DNA of 64,000 bases from Taishania sp037189645 (GTDB lineage Bacteria > Bacteroidota > Bacteroidia > Flavobacteriales_D > Crocinitomicaceae). The stretch's first letter is position 1. Each line of letters starts with the position of its first letter. Of the stretch, positions 18,203 to 25,797 are shown piece after piece. Where the stretch lies: the NCBI GenBank assembly GCA_037189645.1, contig JBBCIY010000007.1, forward strand, positions 186,001 through 250,000, read 5' to 3'. A model generated the notes under the pieces. It was given only the letters and a program-made list of their open reading frames with translations. It had not been told where the DNA came from and searched no databases. The translations under genes were made by a program, and so were the position numbers.

Positions 18203-18844
18203 TTATTTTGATAAAATTAAGAAAAAAAGCAATTGAATCACTAAAACCGGAAGAGCTAATTTATTGCGCATGGATTGTGACAAAGACCTGTTGAGCAACC
18301 AGGAAAACAGCACAGCGATTATCGCCCATGACACATAATTTTGCGCCGGGGGCACCGTCTCCTGCCACTGCCATAAATTCCATTTGATCGCGAAAGGCTC
18401 AATAAAGATATCCAGCAGCACCAGTGAACTACCGGTTAAGACCGGTTTCAGCCAGCCGGGAATCTTCAACGGATGAAACAACATCGTTCCCGCGTAGACC
18501 AGCAGCACCCAATTGATCCCCATGATCAGGGGAGTGTCCATCACTTTGATTCCCAGGACATCCGAATAGGAGTAAAATCCAAAAGGAAGTCCTGTCCTGG
18601 TGCCCAGTACCTCAACGAAAAATCCCAGTACCGCGACAAGCATAAGTGCCAGCATCACCCGTTTTTTCCAATGCGTGTGATTGAACAGCAGCACGATCAT
18701 TGTGAACAACAGCGTAAAAGGTGTAAGCGCAATGACCTCCTCTTTATTCCCGCCTGCTTTAAGTAAGCTAATGCCAACCGAATAATAGATGATCAGTACG
18801 GCCAGGGAAATATGAAAACGGTATTTTTTAAGCTGTTCAAGCAT
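18203..18844 (-). CDS. CruF-like carotenoid 1,2-hydratase (DUF422 family)
   Basis: The 213-aa protein is a multi-pass membrane protein (six to seven hydrophobic segments) with the DUF422 pattern EVLGTRTGLPFGFYSYSD, GINWVLLVYAG and LVLLDIFIEPFAIKWNLW; the acidic and aromatic residues in these loops are conserved. DUF422 proteins of the CruF type add water across the 1,2 double bond of the acyclic end of gamma-carotene. It overlaps the CrtD-like gene by 8 bases, so the two are coupled, in keeping with successive steps on the same end group. Confidence 0.85.
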   Translation of the reverse strand: MLEQLKKYRFHISLAVLIIYYSVGISLLKAGGNKEEVIALTPFTLLFTMIVLLFNHTHWKKRVMLALMLVAVLGFFVEVLGTRTGLPFGFYSYSDVLGIKVMDTPLIMGINWVLLVYAGTMLFHPLKIPGWLKPVLTGSSLVLLDIFIEPFAIKWNLWQWQETVPPAQNYVSWAIIAVLFSWLLNRSLSQSMRNKLALPVLVIQLLFFLILSK

Positions 18845-20291
18845 GTTCAGTCGCTATTTTGGCAGAATACAGACAAAGTGGAATCCCTCCTCCCGGATGC
18901 GTGCTTCCTCCCACAAAATACAAATTTTTATACGACCTGGAAAAATTGGAATGCCTTTTGAAAAAAGAAAACGGGGAGTTTGCGGAAATTCCATGCAATG
19001 CTCCCTGGTATGAATTCGTTCTTTGCTCAATGAGCCTTGGAGATAAATGGTCTTCAAAAACAATGTGCTGTTCAATATCGGAGCCTAATATCCTGCTGAG
19101 CTTCCTGATTGTATTCTCACGTATCCGTGCAATAACGTCATCATTTACCCGCGCGGGATCGCTTGGAGTCATTACCATCACAAACCAGTTTTCCATTCCT
19201 TCGGGAGCATCCGACCGTACGATCTCACAGGAGCGATGGATATAAACGGAAGCATCTTCAATCACCTCACCTGACCTGAAAATTCCTTTGAACTCTGATG
19301 CGTAGTCATCGGGATAGAACATGTTGTGCAGGTCCAGCTGCCCGAATGTTCTGTTGATCCCCCAGTAAAACACCACGACCGAGCTGGAGAGCTCCTGCGT
19401 AACGGAAGCAGGTAATTGCACATCTTGCAGAAGATGCTTGTGTGTAAAGTGTGCATCCGTCCCGCTAACGATCACATCACCTTTGATGAATTTCCCTCTG
19501 GAGACAATCCCCGTGACATATTTTCCGTTGCCTTCTATTTTTTCTACCTGTGATCCAAAATGAAAACGGACTCCGGTATCGGTGGCCAGCCGGTATAAGC
19601 TTTGGGTAATATCGTGCATCCCGTTTTTCGGGAAATAAATTCCTTCGGTGATCTCCAGGTGGGGCATCAGACTCATAATACCGGGAGTACGATAAGGATC
19701 GGAACCGGTGTAGGAAGCAAATTTATCCAGTACCTGTACCAATTTCGGATGCCGGATGAACTTCTTATTGGTTGCATTCAATGAACGGAAAATATCCATT
19801 CCTACCAGGTAGGGATAGGATTTCAGATAGTCTCTGCTGAAATAATTTTTCTTCCGGTGAACACTTTTTTCCAGGAAAACAGGTTTCGTGATCCGGAATT
19901 TCCGTTCGCTGTCGGCTAAATAGCGTTCTATGTTCTTCCGGGGCTCATCAAACTGCCGTGCAGCGGCTTCAATGAATGCCTCTCTGCCTGACGGCGCTTC
20001 AAAGACCGTTCCGTCATTCCAGAAATACCTGGAAGAAACCGGGTGGTGCACGTATTCAAAATATGCTTCCGGATTCTTTCCTGCCAGTTCAAACAGTTCC
20101 GTGACCAGCTGAGGAAGTGTGAAAACCGAAGGTCCTGCATCGAACCGGAATCCGCCCGATTCGATCACTGTCAGCTTCCCTCCGGGATAATCGTTCTTTT
20201 CGTACACATCCACATCGTATCCTTTCACACGAAGGCGTATCGCCGCGGCCAACCCTGCAACTCCGGAACCTATGACAAGAGCCTGTTTCAT
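18837..20291 (-). CDS. CrtD-like carotenoid 3,4-desaturase (CrtI family)
   Basis: The 484-aa FAD enzyme begins with the dinucleotide motif VIGSGVAGLAAAIRL and the PGGK signature. Its N-terminal region DAGPSVFTLPQLVTELFELA and the block VHHPVSSRYFWNDGTVFEAP are more like CrtD (hydroxycarotenoid 3,4-desaturase) than CrtI, while the other CrtI-family gene in this operon has the standard GPSWYWMPEVFE of phytoene desaturase. The C-terminal FAD-binding block GGSTHPGGGIPLCLYSAK is intact. Coupling with the CruF-like hydratase supports a 1'-hydroxy-3',4'-desaturation role. The distinction CrtD/CrtI is inference from motifs and context. Confidence 0.85.
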   Translation of the reverse strand: MKQALVIGSGVAGLAAAIRLRVKGYDVDVYEKNDYPGGKLTVIESGGFRFDAGPSVFTLPQLVTELFELAGKNPEAYFEYVHHPVSSRYFWNDGTVFEAPSGREAFIEAAARQFDEPRKNIERYLADSERKFRITKPVFLEKSVHRKKNYFSRDYLKSYPYLVGMDIFRSLNATNKKFIRHPKLVQVLDKFASYTGSDPYRTPGIMSLMPHLEITEGIYFPKNGMHDITQSLYRLATDTGVRFHFGSQVEKIEGNGKYVTGIVSRGKFIKGDVIVSGTDAHFTHKHLLQDVQLPASVTQELSSSVVVFYWGINRTFGQLDLHNMFYPDDYASEFKGIFRSGEVIEDASVYIHRSCEIVRSDAPEGMENWFVMVMTPSDPARVNDDVIARIRENTIRKLSRILGSDIEQHIVFEDHLSPRLIEQRTNSYQGALHGISANSPFSFFKRHSNFSRSYKNLYFVGGSTHPGGGIPLCLYSAKIATEHA

Positions 20292-20295
20292 TGTC

Positions 20296-21132
20296 CTATA
20301 TAAAATTCAGCTGATGACGGACATACGAACCGACCAACAGTGTGTATTTTTTCCGGTCAGGGATTCTTACTCGCTCTTTTAACAGTATTTCCGCGGGTTT
20401 GTTCTTAATGGACGCAAGCAGCTTTGTATAATACACATACGCCAGGTAAACCCCGAAACGAGATGATTTCGGCAGCTTTTTAATTCCTTCCAGCCCTGTT
20501 CGAAACTCCTTCTCTATCTCTGCGATGATCGCTCTTTTCGTTTCCTCGTTGAACTGGTTCATATTGACATCAGGGAAATAGATTCTTCCCAGGTTCTGGT
20601 AATCATCTTTCAGATCACGCAGGAAATTGATCTTCTGAAAGGCCGATCCGAGCTTCATCGCGTAAGGCTTCAGCTCTGCATACATTTCTTCATTGTTATA
20701 CACAAACACACGCAGACACATCAGTCCCACCACTTCAGCAGAACCAAGAATGTATTTTTCATAGAGCGATGAATCGTAATTTACCTGCTCCAGGTCCATT
20801 TCCATGCTGTCCAGGAAAGTATCGATCAATTCCTGCTCAATACCAAATTCGTGAACCGTTTTCTGAAAGGACTGCAAAACAGGGTTGGTACTTATCTTCC
20901 GTTCAATGGCATTGTAGGTATCCCGGCGGAATTCATTTAGTAAGTCAGCCTGGGAGCAGTCATGAAAGGTATCTACAATTTCATCGGCAATGCGGACGAA
21001 TCCATAGATATTGCAGATCGGTTCACGCAGCTTTTTATGGAGCAGCCGGATCCCCATCGAGAACGACGTGCTGTAATGCCGTGTAATGGTCTTGCTGGTA
21101 AGCGTTGATACAGTATCGTATACGAGTTTCAT
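20296..21132 (-). CDS. crtB: Phytoene synthase
   Basis: The 278-aa prenyltransferase joins two GGPP molecules head to head to make phytoene. Both Asp-rich motifs are present: RIADEIVDTFHD near residue 47 and NFLRDLKDDYQNLGRIYFP near 168. SFSMGIRLL near the N-terminus is also family-typical. It lies between the two desaturases with 4- and 5-base gaps. Confidence 0.95.
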   Translation of the reverse strand: MKLVYDTVSTLTSKTITRHYSTSFSMGIRLLHKKLREPICNIYGFVRIADEIVDTFHDCSQADLLNEFRRDTYNAIERKISTNPVLQSFQKTVHEFGIEQELIDTFLDSMEMDLEQVNYDSSLYEKYILGSAEVVGLMCLRVFVYNNEEMYAELKPYAMKLGSAFQKINFLRDLKDDYQNLGRIYFPDVNMNQFNEETKRAIIAEIEKEFRTGLEGIKKLPKSSRFGVYLAYVYYTKLLASIKNKPAEILLKERVRIPDRKKYTLLVGSYVRHQLNFI

Positions 21133-21137
21133 AGATC

Positions 21138-22616
21138 TTATTCAGTTGTAAGTTTGTGGATATAGGTGGCTACTACTTTCCCGGAAATAATGGATGGCGG
21201 AACTCCGGGGCCGGGAGTAGTGAGCTGTCCGGCATAAAACACATTCTTTAGTTTCTTATTGCGGATCTTCGGCTTTAAAAACGCTGTCTGCCTGAGTGTA
21301 TTCGCCAGCCCGTAGGCATTTCCTTTAAAGGCATTATAATCCTGGACAAAATCATCCAGCGCATAGGACCGCTGATAGATGATCGCATCCATAACCGTCT
21401 GCCCGGTCAGCTTTTCAAATCGTTGCATCGTTTGCAGGAACAATCGCCTGCGTTCCGTTTCACTATCCTTAATGCCCGGTGCTATGGGGATGAGCAGGAA
21501 CAGGTTCTCACAACCTGCCGGCGCCACCGTTTCATCTGTAACACTTGGAGCACAGACATAAAACAGCGGGTTTTCAGGCCATTTTCTCGTGTCGTAAATT
21601 TCCCGTGCATGCGCATTGAAATCCGTATCGAAATAGAGGTTGTGATGAGTGATGTTTTTAAGCTTTTTACCAACCCCGATGTAATAGATGAGGCAGGAAG
21701 GAGCCATTTCCCGTGAATCCCAGTATTTTTCGGAATAGTTCCGGTAAGGCTGATCCAGCAACTTCTGGTCTACGTGGTGATAGTCCGCACCTCCCACAAT
21801 AAAATCAAACGGTTGGAATGCTCCGTTCACTACCACGCCTTCAGCTTTTCGTGCTCCATCTGCCACCACGATTCTTTCTACCGGGGCATTGTACCGGAAC
21901 GTGACCCCTTGTTTTTCACAGATCTCCACCATTGCCCGGATGATCTCAAACATTCCTTTCTGCGGGTACCAGGTTCCGCCCACCAGGTCGGCATAATTCA
22001 TCAGGCTGTACAGCGCAGGAATATTTTTTGGGGTAGCTCCTAAAAACAAAACAGGAAATTCCAATATCTGGATGATCTGGGGGTGCCTGAAATAAGAACG
22101 GACATGTTTTGAAAATGCTTTGAGCAGATCCAGCCGCATAAACCCTCTCACGATTTCCCACCTGGCAAATTCAACTATGGAAAGTGACGGTTTGTGAACA
22201 AAGCGGTTCATTCCCGCATCGTACTTTACGGCAGCGTCGGCTAAAAAAGCGTCCAGCTTCCCGGAAGCTCCTTTCTCCAGTGTTTCGAAGTAGTGCTTCA
22301 GCTCTTCCAGCTGATCCGAAACAGCGATTGCGTGATCTCCTCCAAAATGAATCGAATAGGAAGGTGACAGCTTGTCCAGCTGGTAAAAATCGGAAGTTGT
22401 GTAACCAAAATCCGTATAGAATTTCTCAAATACCTCCGGCATCCAGTACCAGGACGGCCCCATATCGAATGTGAAGCCATTCTCCGTGAATTGCCTGCAA
22501 CGTCCACCCGGAGTGTCGTTTTTCTCAAAAACGGTCACCTCCGCTCCCTGTTTTGCAAGATACGCAGCACAAGAGAGGCTGGAAAACCCCGTTCCTATGA
22601 TCGCTATTTTCGGCAT
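21138..22616 (-). CDS. crtI: Phytoene desaturase
   Basis: This 492-aa FAD-dependent desaturase converts phytoene to lycopene. It has the dinucleotide motif IIGTGFSSLSCAAYLAKQGA, PGGRCRQF, the CrtI hallmark MGPSWYWMPEVFEKFYTDFG and a C-terminal GQLTTPGPGVPPSIISGK. It is the first gene of the carotenoid operon, with a leader of about 60 bases after a promoter and an operator-like palindrome. No GGPP synthase gene (crtE) is in the window apart from the long-chain synthase at 4341, which is unlikely to serve. Confidence 0.95.
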   Translation of the reverse strand: MPKIAIIGTGFSSLSCAAYLAKQGAEVTVFEKNDTPGGRCRQFTENGFTFDMGPSWYWMPEVFEKFYTDFGYTTSDFYQLDKLSPSYSIHFGGDHAIAVSDQLEELKHYFETLEKGASGKLDAFLADAAVKYDAGMNRFVHKPSLSIVEFARWEIVRGFMRLDLLKAFSKHVRSYFRHPQIIQILEFPVLFLGATPKNIPALYSLMNYADLVGGTWYPQKGMFEIIRAMVEICEKQGVTFRYNAPVERIVVADGARKAEGVVVNGAFQPFDFIVGGADYHHVDQKLLDQPYRNYSEKYWDSREMAPSCLIYYIGVGKKLKNITHHNLYFDTDFNAHAREIYDTRKWPENPLFYVCAPSVTDETVAPAGCENLFLLIPIAPGIKDSETERRRLFLQTMQRFEKLTGQTVMDAIIYQRSYALDDFVQDYNAFKGNAYGLANTLRQTAFLKPKIRNKKLKNVFYAGQLTTPGPGVPPSIISGKVVATYIHKLTTE

Positions 22617-22663
22617 TGAGTCAATCAGCGTTTGTTTCTATTGTGTATCACTTCAACTGTCTT

Positions 22664-22679
22664 TGTACGTAACAGTACA
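22664..22679 (-). promoter_or_regulatory. Operator-like palindrome at the carotenoid operon start site
   Basis: The inverted repeat TGTAC-N6-GTACA begins 4 bases downstream of the -7 box and covers the expected transcription start. This is a classic repressor position. MerR-family (CarH/LitR-type) repressors regulate carotenoid genes in several phyla and are plausible binders; no such gene lies in the window. Confidence 0.5.
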
Positions 22680-22683
22680 TGGA

Positions 22684-22691
22684 CAAATGTA
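22684..22691 (-). promoter_or_regulatory. -7 promoter element (TACATTTG) of the carotenoid operon
   Basis: TACATTTG on the minus strand fits TAnnTTTG exactly and lies 67 bases before the crtI start. No TTTG is visible at the expected -33 distance, so the promoter may be weak without an activator. Confidence 0.55.
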
Positions 22692-22749
22692 GTGAATTAT
22701 ATAGATAGCTGCTTTATTTTCAATACCGTTTGCGTAAAAACCTTTAAAA

Positions 22750-22787
22750 GCAAAAGGCGGTCTCTGAATTGAGAGACCGCCTTTTGC
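22750..22787 (-). terminator. Strong hairpin, probably bidirectional terminator insulating the carotenoid operon
   Basis: A perfect 16-bp stem (22750-22765 with 22772-22787) closes a 6-base loop and has short T-runs on both sides. It lies just upstream of the crt promoter and downstream of the CoA-transferase gene and its relic. Confidence 0.7.
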
Positions 22788-22858
22788 TTTTCCAGCTATG
22801 GATAGTGTATAGGGGAAATTTTATGTATCTGCTCCGTTACCTTCCTGTAACAGAACCA

Positions 22859-22991
22859 AAAATCCCCCGGATAATTTCGTCTACATCGAAAGCTCCTTGT
22901 TGTGTGTAGAATTAACGTTATCTAAAAGCTGAATCGAAAGTTTGAATAAAGTGCGATAATTCTAAAATGTAATGACGAATCCGAGGGAATT
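22859..22991 (-). pseudogene. Decayed partial copy of the adjacent CoA-transferase gene
   Basis: Read on the minus strand this non-coding stretch lines up collinearly with an internal part of the gene at 23217-24725. Shared blocks, in order, are AATTCCCnCG, TTATCGCA, CGAnTTC, a 19-base exact match AACGTTAATTCTACACACA, and GGGGGATTTT, at nearly the same spacings. The translation keeps DNVNSTH and SGGF fragments of the parent NVNSTH...GSGDF active-site region, but with stop codons and frameshifts. It is therefore a degenerate relic of a tandem or partial duplication. The flanks (22792-22858 and 22992-23153) show nothing I can assign. Confidence 0.55.
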
Positions 22992-23153
22992 TATGTCGGT
23001 GTTTAACTTATTTCAAATAACTATTGTCTTACAATATTACTTACTTTTCACACAGTCTTAATATCACAATAAGACAATTATTTATTCATTTAAGACATAA
23101 ATAAAACCAATACCGGCAGGCATAAAGCCCTGAGAATAAAAACACAGCCAAAA

Positions 23154-23181
23154 TAAAAAAGCTGCCTTATGCAAGACAGCT
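23154..23181 (-). terminator. Terminator after the CoA-transferase gene
   Basis: AGCTGTCTT and AAGGCAGCT (minus strand, one mismatch) form a hairpin with a 4-base loop followed by TTTTTT. Confidence 0.75.
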
Positions 23182-23216
23182 CTTCATCATTGATTCAGCA
23201 AGAAATCCTCACGGGT

Positions 23217-24725
23217 CTAATCCCGTTCGAAAATCAATTGTTTCATTGTGCCTGATTGTATTAAACTGCTGTGCCACTGCAAAGCCTCCTCAATGATATG
23301 TGGTGTGTGCCCTCCCCTGCTTAAAGCCCGCCGGAAGTAATCTTCCAGCTGCTCCCTGTACTCAGGATGAACGCAATTCGCTATGATCGCTTTTGCCCGC
23401 TCTCTGGGCGCCAAACCTCTCAGGTCTGCCAGTCCCTGTTCAGTAACGAGAATGTCCACATCGTGCTCCGTATGGTCTACGTGTGAAACCATCGGAACAA
23501 CATGCGAAATACTGTTTTCTTTTGATGCGGAAGGCGCTACGAAAATGCTTAAATAAGCATTCCTGGCAAAATCCCCCGAGCCTCCGATCCCATTCATCAT
23601 TCTGGTTCCTGTAATGTGTGTAGAATTAACGTTTCCGTAAATGTCGAATTCGATTGCTGTGTTAATTGCGATAACTCCTAAGCGCCGGATTACTTCGGGG
23701 GAATTGCTTATATTTTGTGGCCTGAGAACGATTTTATCTCTGTAACGGCTGAAATGATGAAGCAGGTTGTCGTAACATGCTTTGGTGACGGTGATGGACG
23801 AAGCGGAGGCAAAATCAAGCTTCCCCGAGTCGATCAATTCAAATGTGCTGTCCTGCAAAACCTCCGAATACATTGTCAGATGCTCAAAATCGCCTTTTGC
23901 AAAACCGGACAACACCGAATTGGCCACTTTACCTATCCCTGCCTGCAACGGCAACAAGGATTTCGTCAGTCTTCCCGCCGCTATCTCCTGGTTGAAAAAG
24001 TGAAGCAGATGACCTGCTATCGCGGCAGTCGTATCATCCGGTTCGGTTGCCTGGGCAGGACTATCCGTCATTTCAGTATAAACGACCCCGATGACCTTTT
24101 CAGGATCTACCTCAATAAATTCCTGACCGATCCTGCTTCCCGCATCTGTGATGTTGATCACTTCCCTGTGTGGGTAATCTTCCGGGATAAAGACATCATG
24201 AATTCCTTTAAATTCAACAGGGATGGCTGTATTTATCTCAATAACAATCTTCCGTGCCAAACGGGCAAACGTAGCTGAGTTCCCGATGGAAGTAGTCGGG
24301 ATAATATTTCCTTTTTCATCGATAGCAGTAGCTTCGATGATGGCAATATCCATTTCGGACAGGTGCCTGTTATTCAACAGCTCTGCCGTTTCACTCAGGT
24401 GCTGGTCGATGAACAGCACAGAACCATCGTTTATTTTCCCCCTTAAGCTCGCATCCAGCTGAAAGGGCATCCGTTTGTACAATGCATTGTTATTCGCCAG
24501 GTCCGTATCGGTCGTATGTCCGAGTGAAGCCCCCGTGATAAGTGTGATTCCAACTTTTTCCGTAGCTGCACGCTTTGCAAATGCCGGCAGAACAGCCTTG
24601 CTGTCTCCTGCCTTCGTAAAACCACTTGAGCCGACGACCATCCTATCTTCCAGGAGATAAGCTGCCTGCTCTGCAGTTATGATCTTGCTTTCATAAGGCG
24701 TATATAAAATCCGGTTATTACCCAT
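23217..24725 (-). CDS. Acetyl-CoA hydrolase/transferase family protein (succinate/acetate CoA-transferase type)
   Basis: The enzyme (502 aa from ATG 24725) belongs to the Cat1/AarC/Ach1 family, which moves CoA between acetate, succinate or similar acids. Marks are GSSGFTKAGDSKAVLPAFA near the N-terminus, the active-site segment with a candidate catalytic Glu in AIEFDIYGNVNSTH followed by GIGGSGDFARNAYLS, and VTEQGLADLRGLAPRERA near the C-terminus. A GTG at 24755 would add ten residues, but ATG 24725 has the purine-rich AAGAGAAAC leader and is preferred. The gene is divergent from an AraC-type regulator, which may control it. The exact substrate pair cannot be told. Confidence 0.9.
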   Translation of the reverse strand: MGNNRILYTPYESKIITAEQAAYLLEDRMVVGSSGFTKAGDSKAVLPAFAKRAATEKVGITLITGASLGHTTDTDLANNNALYKRMPFQLDASLRGKINDGSVLFIDQHLSETAELLNNRHLSEMDIAIIEATAIDEKGNIIPTTSIGNSATFARLARKIVIEINTAIPVEFKGIHDVFIPEDYPHREVINITDAGSRIGQEFIEVDPEKVIGVVYTEMTDSPAQATEPDDTTAAIAGHLLHFFNQEIAAGRLTKSLLPLQAGIGKVANSVLSGFAKGDFEHLTMYSEVLQDSTFELIDSGKLDFASASSITVTKACYDNLLHHFSRYRDKIVLRPQNISNSPEVIRRLGVIAINTAIEFDIYGNVNSTHITGTRMMNGIGGSGDFARNAYLSIFVAPSASKENSISHVVPMVSHVDHTEHDVDILVTEQGLADLRGLAPRERAKAIIANCVHPEYREQLEDYFRRALSRGGHTPHIIEEALQWHSSLIQSGTMKQLIFERD

Positions 24726-24899
24726 AGTTTCTCTTAATTTATCTGCTGCTCCCACCAGGTAACCTGCCTGCTCACAGGCGTTACTTTTAAGGGAATATCA
24801 TGAAATGATTAACAGTCGGTTAAAATCGAATCACAATTCTAGAACAATTTATTTTGGTCTGAATAACATATAAAGTCAAAAAAATATTAATTTCGGACA

Positions 24900-25709
24900 A
24901 TGGAATTCAAAAATCCCGGCAGCGACCGTTATTACATCACGGAAGTGGATGTTTATCCTGAGAGCATCTATTGTTACCACGATGTGATGGGAGAACTGCT
25001 GATCCCAACCCACAACCATAAAAAGGCGCAGCTGATCTATACGGAAGGAGGAATTGTGCACATCCATACACCCGGGCACACGTATTACATTCCTCCACGG
25101 CATTTCATGTGGATCCCCGCAGGTGTCATTCACAGTATCCGAACCAGCACGGAGAAAGCGATTATGCGGAATCTGTATTTCCCGGTACAGGAAAACGAGC
25201 TGCCATTCTATCAGCAGGAAGGGATTTACCTTGCGGACGGCCTGCTGCTGAACCTGCTGCTCTTCACCGATAAATGGAGGGCGGATATTCATAAAGAGGA
25301 CAAAAACTATGCGGTCGCCCTGGCCATAAAATCAATCCTCCCGGATGTGTGCCATACATCCGTTCCGCTGTCATTGCCTTTTCCCAAAAATGACCGCTTA
25401 AAAAAGATCATCACCTATATGTCGGAGCACCTGGAAGAGCAGATCTCCTATAAACAGCTGGCAAAGAAATTCGGATTCAGCGAGCGCACCCTCAACCGGC
25501 TGTTTCAGAAAGAAACAGGAATGCCGTTTATCAAATACCTGACCATTCAAAAGATGCTGCGTGCCATCGAATTATTGCTGGAAAATACACACACCATTAC
25601 GGAAGTCGCCTATGCCGTAGGGTACAGCAGTGCCCCGACATTCAGCAATACGTTTTATAAATTGCTTGGGCAGAGACCTTCAGATTATATAACGGAAAAA
25701 TACGGTTGA
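24900..25709 (+). CDS. AraC family transcriptional regulator with cupin domain
   Basis: The 269-aa protein has an N-terminal cupin sensing domain (HNHKKAQLIYTEGGIVHIHT, then YIPPRHFMWIPAGVIHSI, about residues 35-90) and a C-terminal AraC double helix-turn-helix (about 165-265: YKQLAKKFGFSERTLNRLFQ, then ITEVAYAVGYSSAPTFSNTF). It is divergently transcribed from the CoA-transferase gene across a 174-base spacer, which makes that gene its likeliest target; the metabolite sensed is unknown. Confidence 0.9.
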   Translation: MEFKNPGSDRYYITEVDVYPESIYCYHDVMGELLIPTHNHKKAQLIYTEGGIVHIHTPGHTYYIPPRHFMWIPAGVIHSIRTSTEKAIMRNLYFPVQENELPFYQQEGIYLADGLLLNLLLFTDKWRADIHKEDKNYAVALAIKSILPDVCHTSVPLSLPFPKNDRLKKIITYMSEHLEEQISYKQLAKKFGFSERTLNRLFQKETGMPFIKYLTIQKMLRAIELLLENTHTITEVAYAVGYSSAPTFSNTFYKLLGQRPSDYITEKYG

Positions 25710-25797
25710 CCGGCACCCCGGACTTCCCTTTAAAAGCACTTCCCGGTCAGAAATTATAAAATTTTCATTACATTCACGCTTCAAAATTGATTGTGTG

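Noticed and set aside
22792..23153. A small gene or regulatory RNA in the spacer downstream of the CoA-transferase gene
   Set aside because: No convincing frame or RNA motif; part is explained by the CoA-transferase relic and the rest is AT-rich sequence without visible structure.
24725..24755. GTG start for the CoA-transferase
   Set aside because: The ten extra residues are not needed by the family and overlap the AAGAGAAAC leader before ATG 24725.
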